Below, piece by piece: positions 40,123 through 48,958 of a stretch of 64,000 nucleotides of DNA (position 1 is its first letter; each line of letters opens with the position of its first letter). The position numbers were made by a program, and so were the translations under genes. The notes below the pieces were generated by a model that worked only from the letters and a program-made list of their open reading frames with translations, was not told the DNA's origin and searched no databases. The stretch comes from SIG480 sp045546975 (GTDB lineage: Bacteria; Bacillota; Clostridia; Oscillospirales; JAAYXM01): contig JAZQDV010000010.1 of NCBI GenBank assembly GCA_045546975.1, positions 248,001 through 312,000 of the forward strand. The letters are read 5' to 3'.

Positions 40123-40362
40123 ATGTACAAATTCAACATCAAGCTCACAACAATCAAAGAGGTTCAGGATTTTGTTAACGCAGCATGCAAGTGCATGTGC
40201 GAAATCGACATAATTTCCGGCAAGTATATAACTGATGCAAAGTCAATTATGGGTATCTTCGGCGTTGACCATTCAAAGCCCGTAACTGTTGCGGTAAACG
40301 GAACTGAAGAAGAGTATAATGCGTTCCGCGAAGCTGTAAAGGACGTTGTTGTCGAAGGCTAA
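40123..40362 (+). CDS. Second HPr-like protein without active-site histidine
   Basis: This 79-residue protein aligns by eye with HPr over its length. The HPr active-site loop (GLHARPA) is replaced by TTIKEVQDFVNAA, with no His at all in that part. The region around the regulatory serine is retained: YITDAKSIMGIFGV, with Ser41 in the place of HPr Ser46. The C-terminal helix EYNAFREAVKDVV is typical. It cannot be a phosphotransferase carrier and is probably regulatory, or no longer phosphorylated at all. It lies 21 bases before murD. Confidence 0.75.
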   Translation: MYKFNIKLTTIKEVQDFVNAACKCMCEIDIISGKYITDAKSIMGIFGVDHSKPVTVAVNGTEEEYNAFREAVKDVVVEG

Positions 40363-40383
40363 TAAATTTTCGGAGAGATTGAA

Positions 40384-41766
40384 ATGAGTGCACCTTTGGA
40401 TTCTTTTTATAATCTCGTAAAACACAAAAAATGCGCTGTCATCGGCATGGGAGTAAGCAATATTCCTTTGATACGCTTGCTCTTATCTGCCGATGCCTCT
40501 GTTTTGGTGTGCGATAAAAAGGAAGACCACGACCAAAAGATTCTTCATGAGTTTTCCCTTGGAGGAGCAAAGTTTTCTTTTGGCGATAACTACCTGAAAG
40601 AGCTTTCGGGAGTCGAGATTATATTCAAAACCCCCGGAATGCGATATGATGTGCCTGAGCTTCTTGAGGCGGAGAAAAACGGAGCTCTCATCACAACTGA
40701 AATGGAGCAGTTTTTAAGTCTTTGTCCGTGCAAAAGTATCGGCATAACAGGAAGTGACGGAAAGACAACAACAACCACGATAATCGGAGAGCTTTTAAGA
40801 CAGGCTGGAAAGAGGACTTTTGTTGGCGGAAACATCGGAAATCCGCTTCTGCCTGAAGTAAACGACATGACAGCTGACGATTTTGCGGTTATTGAGCTTT
40901 CATCCTTCCAGCTTATGAACATAAAGCACAGTCCTGACGTTTCAGTCATAACAAACATAACTCCAAACCACCTTGATATGCACAAGTCCATGGATGAATA
41001 TACCGACGCTAAAAAGGATATCTACAAAAATTCCGTTGGCAGAGTTGTTCTGAATTTCGATAACGACAAAACAAACGAAATTTCAAGAGAGATACCCAAT
41101 CGCGCGGTTATGTTCTCTTCAAGCAAGCTGCTTTCTGACGGTTACTGTCTTGAATTGGGATATATCGTCAGAAGACAGGGAGAAAAGAGCGAAAAGATTC
41201 TTGCTGTTTCCGATATCAAGATACCCGGAATGCACAATGTGGAAAATTACATGGCGGCAATCGCGGCAACGGAAGGCTTTGTCGAGACGGACGATATCAT
41301 TTTTGTGGCGAAGAACTTTGGCGGAGTTGAGCATAGAATGGAGCTTGTGCGAACACTCCGCGGAGTCAGGTATTATAACGATTCGATCGCATCGAGTCCC
41401 ACGAGGACCATTGCAGGACTTCGTGCTTTTGACAGGAAGGTAATTCTTATAGCTGGCGGATACGATAAAAAAGTGCCGTTTGATGTCCTCGGTGAAGCTT
41501 GTCAGAAGTATGTAAAGTCGCTTGTTTTGGTTGGCGCAACGGCAAAAAAAATCAAAGCCGCAGTCGAGTCGAGTGCAGGCTTTGATGCAAATAAGCTTCC
41601 TATAACTGTTTGTGAGAGTTTTGAGGATGCGGTAACTACCGCGTCGCGCATTGCAACAGACGGCGATATTGTCACATTGTCTCCTGCGTGCGCATCGTTT
41701 GATTTATTCAAAAACTTTATGGTGCGCGGTGAACGTTTTAAGGAACTCGTTTCTTTACTTGACTGA
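40384..41766 (+). CDS. murD: UDP-N-acetylmuramoyl-alanine--D-glutamate ligase
   Basis: The 460-residue Mur ligase adds D-glutamate to the peptidoglycan precursor. An N-terminal Rossmann domain (CAVIGMGVSNIPLIRLL) binds the uridine nucleotide. The ATP site is GITGSDGKTTTTTIIGELL, with a carbamylated-Lys region and ITPNHLDMHKSMDEY following. FKTPGM and NDSIASSPTRTIAGL are conserved in MurD. Its last 12 bases overlap the 3' end of the convergent tmcAL. Confidence 0.95.
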   Translation: MSAPLDSFYNLVKHKKCAVIGMGVSNIPLIRLLLSADASVLVCDKKEDHDQKILHEFSLGGAKFSFGDNYLKELSGVEIIFKTPGMRYDVPELLEAEKNGALITTEMEQFLSLCPCKSIGITGSDGKTTTTTIIGELLRQAGKRTFVGGNIGNPLLPEVNDMTADDFAVIELSSFQLMNIKHSPDVSVITNITPNHLDMHKSMDEYTDAKKDIYKNSVGRVVLNFDNDKTNEISREIPNRAVMFSSSKLLSDGYCLELGYIVRRQGEKSEKILAVSDIKIPGMHNVENYMAAIAATEGFVETDDIIFVAKNFGGVEHRMELVRTLRGVRYYNDSIASSPTRTIAGLRAFDRKVILIAGGYDKKVPFDVLGEACQKYVKSLVLVGATAKKIKAAVESSAGFDANKLPITVCESFEDAVTTASRIATDGDIVTLSPACASFDLFKNFMVRGERFKELVSLLD

Positions 41767-42951
41767 TATAAGCTTTGGTGAAGAAGTGAGTGTATTTCCT
41801 TGTTTTTGCGGTGAGGGAGAAAAAAGAGAATAGATATCATCTGCGCGTCTTTCGAGGGCAAAGAAGTCTTGGGCTTTTTTGTCTTCGTTTTTTATGGATG
41901 ACGGACGCGTTATTATGGGTATGTCCGATGTCTTTTTTGAAGCTTTGACGATTTTTCTGCCGGTTTCGTTAAAGGCAAGAATTCTCGCGTATGGAGGTTT
42001 CTCTTCTGCAAAAGAGGAATCAACGTCAAGAAATGCGTTTAAGAAGATGCGACGGATTCTTGAGTGTGTATATCTTTTTGTTTTTGCAAGAGTAACAGCG
42101 TCGCAAAGCTGTGCGCTTCTTGAAACTGCATCATAAAGACGAGAATCAAGACCCTCAGATACATCGCTGTACTTAAGAAAATCTGAGGCGGAAAGACGCT
42201 TGAGCGAGGCAAGTTCTGCACGGTCAAATTCGGAACGGTTGTTAGGTGCGCGACCACAAATCTTTTCCTCGACGAATTTTTCGTATGAAGTATCTGGAAG
42301 AAGATGAGAAACATCCTTATCTGCAAAAATCAGTTCGCGTATATGTGATGCAGAGGAAAAATCGCCGTTTTCGCACTCTGTATCGTGTGCGGCGCCTTTG
42401 CGAAGTATAGGAAGCGGCACGATTTCGGATTTCAGTGTCAAAAGCGCTTTTATGTATTCAACTGCAAGGATGTTGTTCGGCGTTTTCAGGATTTTTGAGA
42501 GCTCGGGATTATGCTTTTTAAGTGCGTTATAGCGCGCGGTAGGAAAAGAAACGCCCTTTTTGTATTCTTTGATAATCTCGGAGTCAAAGGATGAGTCAAG
42601 TAAGAGTTTTGCAACGCTTGTCAGTTTGTTTGCGTCATCTGTTTCTGCGCCGAAAGAGAGTCCCGATACGGTGCCGAGAGAGTTGAGAATCGAAATACCG
42701 CCGCGTGCGAAGCGCTCCGCCGATGCGATTGAATAGGGGAGCGGAAGCTCGATGACAAGATCTGCACCGCACTTTATTGCAACTTCTGCACGTGCTTCTT
42801 TTTTCATAACGGCACATTCGGCGCGTTGAACGAAATTGCCGCTCATAATGCAGACGATACCGTCTGCACCTGCTTTTTTTGTCTGCTCTATCTGGTAGAG
42901 ATGGCCGTTATGAAAAGGGTTATACTCGCAGATTATTCCGAAAATCTTCAA
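41755..42951 (-). CDS. tmcAL: tRNA(Met) cytidine acetate ligase TmcAL
   Basis: TmcAL makes N4-acetylcytidine at the wobble position of elongator tRNA-Met, using acetate and ATP. I start at TTG 42951, giving 398 residues and the family start KIFGIICEYNPFHNGHLYQ; the longer upstream frame is AT-rich and not conserved. The nucleotidyltransferase HxGH motif is NGHLY in that segment. MSGNFVQRAE, LPLPYSIASAERFARGG and RIRRIFLNAFL are family marks. It is divergent from ackA and convergent with murD. Confidence 0.93.
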   Translation of the reverse strand: MKIFGIICEYNPFHNGHLYQIEQTKKAGADGIVCIMSGNFVQRAECAVMKKEARAEVAIKCGADLVIELPLPYSIASAERFARGGISILNSLGTVSGLSFGAETDDANKLTSVAKLLLDSSFDSEIIKEYKKGVSFPTARYNALKKHNPELSKILKTPNNILAVEYIKALLTLKSEIVPLPILRKGAAHDTECENGDFSSASHIRELIFADKDVSHLLPDTSYEKFVEEKICGRAPNNRSEFDRAELASLKRLSASDFLKYSDVSEGLDSRLYDAVSRSAQLCDAVTLAKTKRYTHSRIRRIFLNAFLDVDSSFAEEKPPYARILAFNETGRKIVKASKKTSDIPIITRPSSIKNEDKKAQDFFALERRADDIYSLFSPSPQKQGNTLTSSPKLISVK

Positions 42952-42988
42952 ATCTTTCACATCCTTTTCTGAAAAAGTGAAAAAGGTC

Positions 42989-43017
42989 TTGCAAAATAAC
43001 AAATAATGGGATAAAAT
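42989..43017 (+). promoter_or_regulatory. Promoter of ackA
   Basis: TTGCAA (42989-42994) and TAAAAT (43012-43017) are 17 bases apart, about 100 bases before the ackA start. It lies just upstream of tmcAL, which is transcribed the other way. Confidence 0.6.
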
Positions 43018-43115
43018 AAACAAAGTGTTTTCAGAAATATCTTTTTTATATTCTAACCGCAAAACAACGATTTTTCAAGTAAACTAAACAAATTATTTTA
43101 CGGAGGCAATAAATT

Positions 43116-44309
43116 ATGAAAATTCTCGTTATTAACGCAGGAAGCTCCTCGCTCAAGTACCAGTTTATGGAGTCTGAGGGTGGAGAGGTTTTTGCAAAGG
43201 GTCTTTGCGAGCGTATAGGCATTGACGGACGTCTCACACACAAGGTTCCAGGCAAAGATGATGTCAAGGTTGACATTGCAATGCCCACACATGCTGAGGC
43301 TATTCAGTCTGTTCTTGATATTCTCGTCGATCCAAAGGACGGCGTTATAGCATCTACTGACGAAATTGCTGCAGTTGGACACAGAGTTCTCCACGGCGGT
43401 ATGGAATTCACTGCAAGCTGCCTTATCGACGACACTTGCATCGCTGCAATTGAAAAGTGTATTCCGCTCGGCCCGCTCCATAACCCTGCAAACCTTATGG
43501 GTATCAGAGCTTGCCAGAAGGTTATGCCGAAAACTCCGCAGGTTGCAGTTTTCGATACTGCTTTCCATATGACAATGCCGCCAAAGGCATACATCTATCC
43601 GATTCCGTATGAGTACTATGAAAAGGACGATGTACGTCGCTACGGCTTCCACGGCACAAGCCACAGATATGTTTCTGCACGCGCGATTGATATGCTCGGA
43701 AACCCTGAGCACAGCCGCGTAATCTGCTGTCACCTTGGCAACGGCTCCTCACTTTCTGCAGTAGTTGACGGAAAGTGCCAGGATACAAGTATGGGTCTTG
43801 GCCCGCTCGCAGGCTTCCTCATGGGAACACGCGCAGGTGATATTGATGCTACAATCCTTGAGTACCTTATGGGTCGCTACGGCTACGACATCAAGGAGAT
43901 GAACAACATCCTCAACAAAAAGTCAGGTGTTCTCGGTATCTCGGGCGTAAGCTCTGACTTCCGCGACCTTGATGAGGCTGCTGCAAACGGAAACGAGCGC
44001 GCACGTCTTGCTCTTGATAAGTTCATCTACGAGGTAAAGAAGTTCATAGGTGCATACTCAACTGCTATGGGCGGTGTTGACGCTATCGTATTTACTGCAG
44101 GTATCGGTGAAAACTCAACAGATCTCCGCGAGGAAATCTGCTCCGGTCTTGAATATATGGGCGTTAAGATGGATGCTGAGAAGAACAAGGTTCGCGGCAA
44201 GGAAGCGGATGTTTCTGCTGCCGACTCAAAGGTAAAGATTTTTGTAATCCCGACAAACGAAGAGCTTATGATAGCAAAGGATACAGAAGAAATCGTAAAA
44301 GCTCTCTAA
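43116..44309 (+). CDS. ackA: Acetate kinase
   Basis: The 397-residue enzyme converts acetyl phosphate and ADP to acetate and ATP, the energy-yielding end of acetate fermentation. The signatures KILVINAGSSSLKYQ at the N-terminus, GHRVLHGG, and FDTAFHMTMP with the catalytic Asp are clear. RRYGFHGTSHRYV and CHLGNGSS line the active site, and TAGIGENS is near the end. No phosphotransacetylase gene is adjacent, so ackA stands alone here. Confidence 0.98.
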   Translation: MKILVINAGSSSLKYQFMESEGGEVFAKGLCERIGIDGRLTHKVPGKDDVKVDIAMPTHAEAIQSVLDILVDPKDGVIASTDEIAAVGHRVLHGGMEFTASCLIDDTCIAAIEKCIPLGPLHNPANLMGIRACQKVMPKTPQVAVFDTAFHMTMPPKAYIYPIPYEYYEKDDVRRYGFHGTSHRYVSARAIDMLGNPEHSRVICCHLGNGSSLSAVVDGKCQDTSMGLGPLAGFLMGTRAGDIDATILEYLMGRYGYDIKEMNNILNKKSGVLGISGVSSDFRDLDEAAANGNERARLALDKFIYEVKKFIGAYSTAMGGVDAIVFTAGIGENSTDLREEICSGLEYMGVKMDAEKNKVRGKEADVSAADSKVKIFVIPTNEELMIAKDTEEIVKAL

Positions 44310-44319
44310 ATAAAATTTT

Positions 44320-44351
44320 AAGGAACAGACGTACTCGTCTGTTCCTTTTTT
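44320..44351. terminator. Terminator of ackA
   Basis: AAGGAACAGACG (44320-44331) pairs perfectly with CGTCTGTTCCTT (44336-44347) around TACT, followed by a T-run. It also faces the convergent small gene at 44362. Confidence 0.93.
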
Positions 44352-44361
44352 GTACGCTATT

Positions 44362-44577
44362 TTAATCCGGATGGTGAGTTCTGCCTGCTGCACTGTCGCG
44401 GAAGAAAAGGGAGATGCACCATATACCTGCTATTGCGACAAGGGTAAAGATGATTCGGCTTAAAAGTGCGTCCTGCCCGCCGAAAATTGCGGCGACGATG
44501 TCAAATTGAAAAATCCCTATTGAACCCCAGTTGAGAGCACCGACAATTGTGAGCAAAAGAGCAAGTTTATCAAGCAT
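44362..44577 (-). CDS. DUF378 small membrane protein
   Basis: The 71-residue protein has two transmembrane helices (about 4-22 and 40-60). The start LDKLALLLTIVGALNWGSIG is typical of DUF378, whose function is unknown. The short C-terminus is polar with two histidines. The ATG follows AAGGAGT on the minus strand. It stands alone between ackA and asnS, sharing the terminator region with ackA. Confidence 0.88.
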   Translation of the reverse strand: MLDKLALLLTIVGALNWGSIGIFQFDIVAAIFGGQDALLSRIIFTLVAIAGIWCISLFFRDSAAGRTHHPD

Positions 44578-44790
44578 TTTATCAACTCCTTATTTTTATA
44601 CTTTCAACGTACATAATAAGTATTCCGTGAAGTTATTCGATAAATTCATTTTTGTTTATGTAAAATTTTGAAAAAACATAGGAAAATATTAAAAAAATAA
44701 GAGTGTTTTTGTAAAGTTTACTATGGACTTTTTGGCAAATTTATGCTTTAATATATAGTATGTAGTTTTGTATAATTGGAGTTGAAAGAA

Positions 44791-46179
44791 ATGAAGCTTA
44801 CAAATGTAAAAGAACTGTATTCTTCGCCTGAGAGCTTTGGTGGAAAACAGGTTACTGTAGGTGGTTGGATTCGTACAGTACGTGATTCCAAAGTTTTCGG
44901 CTTTATGGAGCTTAATGATGGCTCATTTTTCAAGAGCGTTCAGGTCGTTATAGATGATAAGATCGCGAATTTTTCTGAGCTTGTTCACCTCAATGTCGGA
45001 AGCGCTGTGGTTGTAAAGGGTACACTTGTGCTTACTCCTGAGGCAAAGCAGCCCTTTGAAATCAAGGCCGACGAAGTTGTGGTTGAAGGAGAGTCTGCTC
45101 CTGATTATCCGCTTCAGAAGAAACGCCACTCTCTCGAGTTTTTGAGAACGATAACATATCTCCGTCCGAGGACAAACACATTCTCAGCTGTATTCAGAGT
45201 GAGAAGTGAGGCTGCCTATGCTATTCACAAGTTCTTCAACGAACGCGGATTTGTGTACGCACACACACCGATAATCACAGGAAGTGACTGTGAAGGTGCG
45301 GGCGAGATGTTCAAGATAACAACTCTCGATATGGAAAATCCGCCGAGGGATGATAACGGAAAGGTTGACTATTCAACTGACTTTTTCGGCAGGGAAGCAA
45401 GCCTTACCGTTTCAGGCCAGCTTGAGGCTGAGACGTTTGCTCTCGCTTTTGGAAAGACATATACATTTGGTCCTACCTTCCGTGCGGAAAATTCAAATAC
45501 GGCGCGTCATGCGGCAGAGTTCTGGATGATAGAGCCTGAAATAGCTTTTGCTGATATAAACGACGATATGGAACTTGCAGAGGCTATGGTCAAGTACGTT
45601 ATCAGACACGTTCTCGATAACTGCAAGGAAGAAATGGAGTTCTTTAATAACTTTGTTGATAAAGGACTTATCGAACGCCTTGAGCTTGTTGCAAACTCTG
45701 ATTTCGGAGTTATGGAATATGCTGAGGGCATCAAAATTCTCGAACAGTACAAGGATAAGTTTGAATATCCCGTATTCTTCGGGTGCGACCTTCAGACAGA
45801 GCATGAGCGTTTCCTCACCGAAGAGATTATGAAGAAGCCGATGTTCCTTATAAACTACCCGAAGGAAATAAAGGCATTCTATATGCGCCAGAACGATGAC
45901 GGAAAGACCGTTGCCGCTATGGACCTTTTCGTTCCGGGAATCGGCGAGCTTATTGGTGGAAGTCAGCGTGAGGAGAGATACGATGTTCTTCTTGCCAAGA
46001 TGGAAGAGATGAAGCTTCCGCGTGAGGATTATGAGTGGTATTTGAATCTCCGTCGCTTTGGCGGTGTAAAGCATGCAGGTTACGGCCTCGGCTTTGAGCG
46101 TCTCATTATGTACCTCACGGGCATTTCAAACATCCGTGACGTGCTTCCGTTCCCGAGATGCACAGGCAAATTATTGTAA
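44791..46179 (+). CDS. asnS: Asparagine--tRNA ligase
   Basis: The 462-residue class II synthetase charges tRNA-Asn. The N-terminal OB-fold anticodon-binding domain contains VTVGGWIRTVRDSKVFGFMELNDG. Motif 2 is FGPTFRAENSNTARHAAEFWMIEPE and motif 3 is GFERLIMYLTGISNIRDVLPFPR. I use ATG 44791, ten bases after GGAG; a start 15 bases upstream lies in the ribosome-binding site. I looked for a T-box leader and found none. Confidence 0.97.
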   Translation: MKLTNVKELYSSPESFGGKQVTVGGWIRTVRDSKVFGFMELNDGSFFKSVQVVIDDKIANFSELVHLNVGSAVVVKGTLVLTPEAKQPFEIKADEVVVEGESAPDYPLQKKRHSLEFLRTITYLRPRTNTFSAVFRVRSEAAYAIHKFFNERGFVYAHTPIITGSDCEGAGEMFKITTLDMENPPRDDNGKVDYSTDFFGREASLTVSGQLEAETFALAFGKTYTFGPTFRAENSNTARHAAEFWMIEPEIAFADINDDMELAEAMVKYVIRHVLDNCKEEMEFFNNFVDKGLIERLELVANSDFGVMEYAEGIKILEQYKDKFEYPVFFGCDLQTEHERFLTEEIMKKPMFLINYPKEIKAFYMRQNDDGKTVAAMDLFVPGIGELIGGSQREERYDVLLAKMEEMKLPREDYEWYLNLRRFGGVKHAGYGLGFERLIMYLTGISNIRDVLPFPRCTGKLL

Positions 46180-46201
46180 TTTATTTTTAGGAGAATATAT
46201 T

Positions 46202-47482
46202 ATGGAAAAGATTTCGTATAAGAGCCTTTCAAAAGATCAGATGATTGCGCTCCGTGATGAGCTTTCAAAAAAGTATGCTGAATATGTTGCACGCGGACTC
46301 AAGCTTGATATGTCAAGAGGAAAGCCTGCACCGAATCAGCTTGACCTTTCAGAGGGACTTTTGAGTGTTATTTCAAAGAGTGAGGACGTCTCTGATGTAA
46401 CTCCCGACGTAAGAAACTACGGCGGACTCGACGGACTTCCTGAAATGAAGAAAATTTTTGCCGATATGCTCGGTGTTAAGACAAGTGAAGTTATCGTTGG
46501 CGGAAACGCAAGTCTTACAATGATGTTTGATATGGTTTCCCGTTCTGTAACTCACGGCGTTTTGGGAAATACTCCATGGTCTCAGCTTTCTGAGGTCAAG
46601 TTCCTTTGCCCAGTTCCCGGATATGACAGGCACTTCTCAATATGCGAGTGCTTTGGAATCAAGATGATTCCTATCGCAATGACAAATGAAGGTCCGGATA
46701 TGGATGAGGTGAAGAAGTACGTCGAAAATGACGCTTCCGTAAAGGGTATCTGGTGCGTTCCGAAATACTCAAATCCCACGGGCATCACATTCTCTGACGA
46801 TGTAGTAAAAAAGCTTGCATCCTTAAAGCCCGCGGCAGCAGATTTCAGAATTTTCTGGGATAATGCATACTGTGTACACGACCTCTACGATGAGAGCGAT
46901 AAGCTTCTCAACATTCTCGACGAGTGCCGTAAGATGGGAAATGAGGATATGTGCTATATCTTTGCTTCTACTTCAAAGGTTTCATTCCCGGGAGCAGGTG
47001 TTGCAGTTATGGCAATGAGCGAGAACAATATAGCAGCAACAAAAAAAGTACTCGCAATGCAGATGATCGGTCCTGATAAGATAAATCAGCTCCGTCACAT
47101 CAAATTCTTCCGTGATCTCGATGGTATCCGTGCTCACATGAAAAAGCACGCAGCTATCCTTGCGCCGAAGTTTGAGATGGTTGTAAAGACATTTGAAGAA
47201 GAGCTCAAGGGTCTCGATATAGCAGATTGGACGTCACCCAACGGCGGATACTTTATAAGCCTCGATGTTCTTCCGGGCTGCGCAAAACGCGTTCATAAGC
47301 TTATGGCAGAGGCAGGCGTTGTAATGACAGGCTGCGGAGCAACATTCCCGTACGGAAACGACCCGCAGGATACAAACCTTCGTATTGCTCCGTCTTATCC
47401 TTCGGTTGACGAGCTTAAAACAGCTACTGAGCTTTTATGTCTTTGTGTAAAGCTTGCAGCACTTGAAAAGTTGGTAGGATAG
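46202..47482 (+). CDS. Type Ic aspartate aminotransferase-like PLP enzyme
   Basis: The 426-residue protein belongs to fold-type I aminotransferases of the branch once labelled MocR-like (type Ic aspartate aminotransferase). It begins with ALRDELSKKYAEYVARGLKLDMSRGKP, typical of that group. The PLP lysine is in the segment ASTSKVSFPGAG, and NPTG appears as SNPTGITF. It probably transaminates aspartate with 2-oxoglutarate in the cytoplasm, though substrate range cannot be read here. I use ATG 46202 after AGGAGA. It follows asnS by 22 bases, and a link with aspartate/asparagine supply is plausible. Confidence 0.85.
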   Translation: MEKISYKSLSKDQMIALRDELSKKYAEYVARGLKLDMSRGKPAPNQLDLSEGLLSVISKSEDVSDVTPDVRNYGGLDGLPEMKKIFADMLGVKTSEVIVGGNASLTMMFDMVSRSVTHGVLGNTPWSQLSEVKFLCPVPGYDRHFSICECFGIKMIPIAMTNEGPDMDEVKKYVENDASVKGIWCVPKYSNPTGITFSDDVVKKLASLKPAAADFRIFWDNAYCVHDLYDESDKLLNILDECRKMGNEDMCYIFASTSKVSFPGAGVAVMAMSENNIAATKKVLAMQMIGPDKINQLRHIKFFRDLDGIRAHMKKHAAILAPKFEMVVKTFEEELKGLDIADWTSPNGGYFISLDVLPGCAKRVHKLMAEAGVVMTGCGATFPYGNDPQDTNLRIAPSYPSVDELKTATELLCLCVKLAALEKLVG

Positions 47483-47492
47483 AGGTAAAAAG

Positions 47493-48923
47493 ATGAGAAA
47501 TACATACGAATCACCGCTCAATTCAAGATACGCAAGCGCGGAAATGACGGAACTTTTCTCTCCTGATGTCAAGTTCAAGACATGGAGAAAGCTCTGGATA
47601 GCACTTGCGCGTGCTGAGATGAAACTCGGTCTTCCAGTTACACAGGCACAGATTGATGAGCTTGAAAAATTCAAGGATGACATCAACTATGAAGTTGCAG
47701 AAAAGCGCGAAAAGGAAGTTCGCCATGACGTTATGTCACATGTCTATGCGTACGGTGTTCAGTGCCCGAATGCAAAAGGCATAATCCATCTCGGCGCTAC
47801 CAGTTGCTATGTTGGTGACAATACAGACATAATCATTATGCGTGATGCCTTAAAGCTTATCCGCAAGCGCCTTGTAAGTGTCATATCAGCACTTTCAAAG
47901 TTTGCAGATGAGTATAAGGATATGCCGACACTCGGCTTCACTCATTTCCAGCCGGCTCAGCTTACCACAGTGGGAAAGCGTGCAACTCTCTGGATAAATG
48001 AGCTTTTATATGACCTTTCTGAAATTGAGTTCAGAATCGATGCGATGCGCCTTCTCGGTTCAAAGGGAACAACGGGTACTCAGGCGAGCTTTATGGAGCT
48101 CTTTGACGGAGACGAAGAAAAAATAAAGAAGATGGAACAGTACATTGCCGAAGAACTTGGCTTTGACGGTGTTGTTCCGGTTTCCGGTCAGACATATTCA
48201 AGAAAAATCGACTCAATGGTTCTCTCAACACTCTCGGGTATTGCGCAGAGTGCTTGCAAGTTTGCAACAGACCTTCGTCTGCTTTCAAACTTAAAGGAAA
48301 TGGAAGAACCGTTTGAGAAGAACCAGATAGGCTCTTCTGCAATGCCGTACAAGAGAAATCCGATGCGTTCCGAGCGTATATGTGCGCTTTCAAAGTTCGT
48401 TATAAGCACGTCTATAAATCCGGCACTTACTGCGGCAACACAGTGGTTCGAAAGAACTCTTGACGACTCTGCAAACAAGCGTCTTGCAGTTGCTGAAGCA
48501 TTCCTTGCAACAGATGCAATTCTTTCAATTTACTTAAATGTTGCTTCTGGCCTTGTTGTTTATCCGAAGGTTATCAACCGCCATCTTATGGAAGAACTTC
48601 CGTTTATGGCGAGTGAGAACATAATGATGGATGCAGTCAAGCGTGGCGGTGACCGACAGGAGCTTCACGAACTCATCAGAACTCATTCCGTAGCAGCAGG
48701 CAAGAAAGTCAAGGAAGAGGGAATGTCAAACGACCTCATTGACAGAATCGCAAACGACCCGGCATTCGGTATGACAAAGGAAGAGATTGAAAAGAATCTC
48801 GATCCTAAGAACTTTACCGGAAGAAGTGCTTCTCAGGTAACGGAATTTATCCGTGATTATGTGAAACCCTCTGTTGAAAAATACGCGGATGAAATCGCAA
48901 CAGAGGCAGAATTAAAAGTATAA
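47493..48923 (+). CDS. purB: Adenylosuccinate lyase
   Basis: The 476-residue enzyme splits fumarate from adenylosuccinate and from the SAICAR intermediate in purine synthesis. The superfamily signature GSSAMPYKRNPMRSE is complete. The catalytic histidine region is THFQPAQLTTVGKR, and HLGATSCYVGDN is also conserved. The length is as expected for the longer purB type. It starts 10 bases after the aminotransferase gene, in the same transcript. Confidence 0.97.
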   Translation: MRNTYESPLNSRYASAEMTELFSPDVKFKTWRKLWIALARAEMKLGLPVTQAQIDELEKFKDDINYEVAEKREKEVRHDVMSHVYAYGVQCPNAKGIIHLGATSCYVGDNTDIIIMRDALKLIRKRLVSVISALSKFADEYKDMPTLGFTHFQPAQLTTVGKRATLWINELLYDLSEIEFRIDAMRLLGSKGTTGTQASFMELFDGDEEKIKKMEQYIAEELGFDGVVPVSGQTYSRKIDSMVLSTLSGIAQSACKFATDLRLLSNLKEMEEPFEKNQIGSSAMPYKRNPMRSERICALSKFVISTSINPALTAATQWFERTLDDSANKRLAVAEAFLATDAILSIYLNVASGLVVYPKVINRHLMEELPFMASENIMMDAVKRGGDRQELHELIRTHSVAAGKKVKEEGMSNDLIDRIANDPAFGMTKEEIEKNLDPKNFTGRSASQVTEFIRDYVKPSVEKYADEIATEAELKV

Positions 48924-48958
48924 TTTACGACTAAAGTCGTTTTGAGGAGGTTTTACAA

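Noticed and set aside
43098..43733. Minus-strand open frame of 211 codons inside ackA
   Set aside because: It is the mirror of the conserved acetate kinase coding frame, with no ribosome-binding site.
44578..44790. T-box leader before asnS
   Set aside because: The interval is AT-rich with no T-box sequence, no specifier stem and no terminator/antiterminator pair.
48924..48945. Terminator between purB and secD
   Set aside because: The stem is only five pairs (ACGAC/GTCGT) with a four-base loop and a short T-tract, too weak to call.
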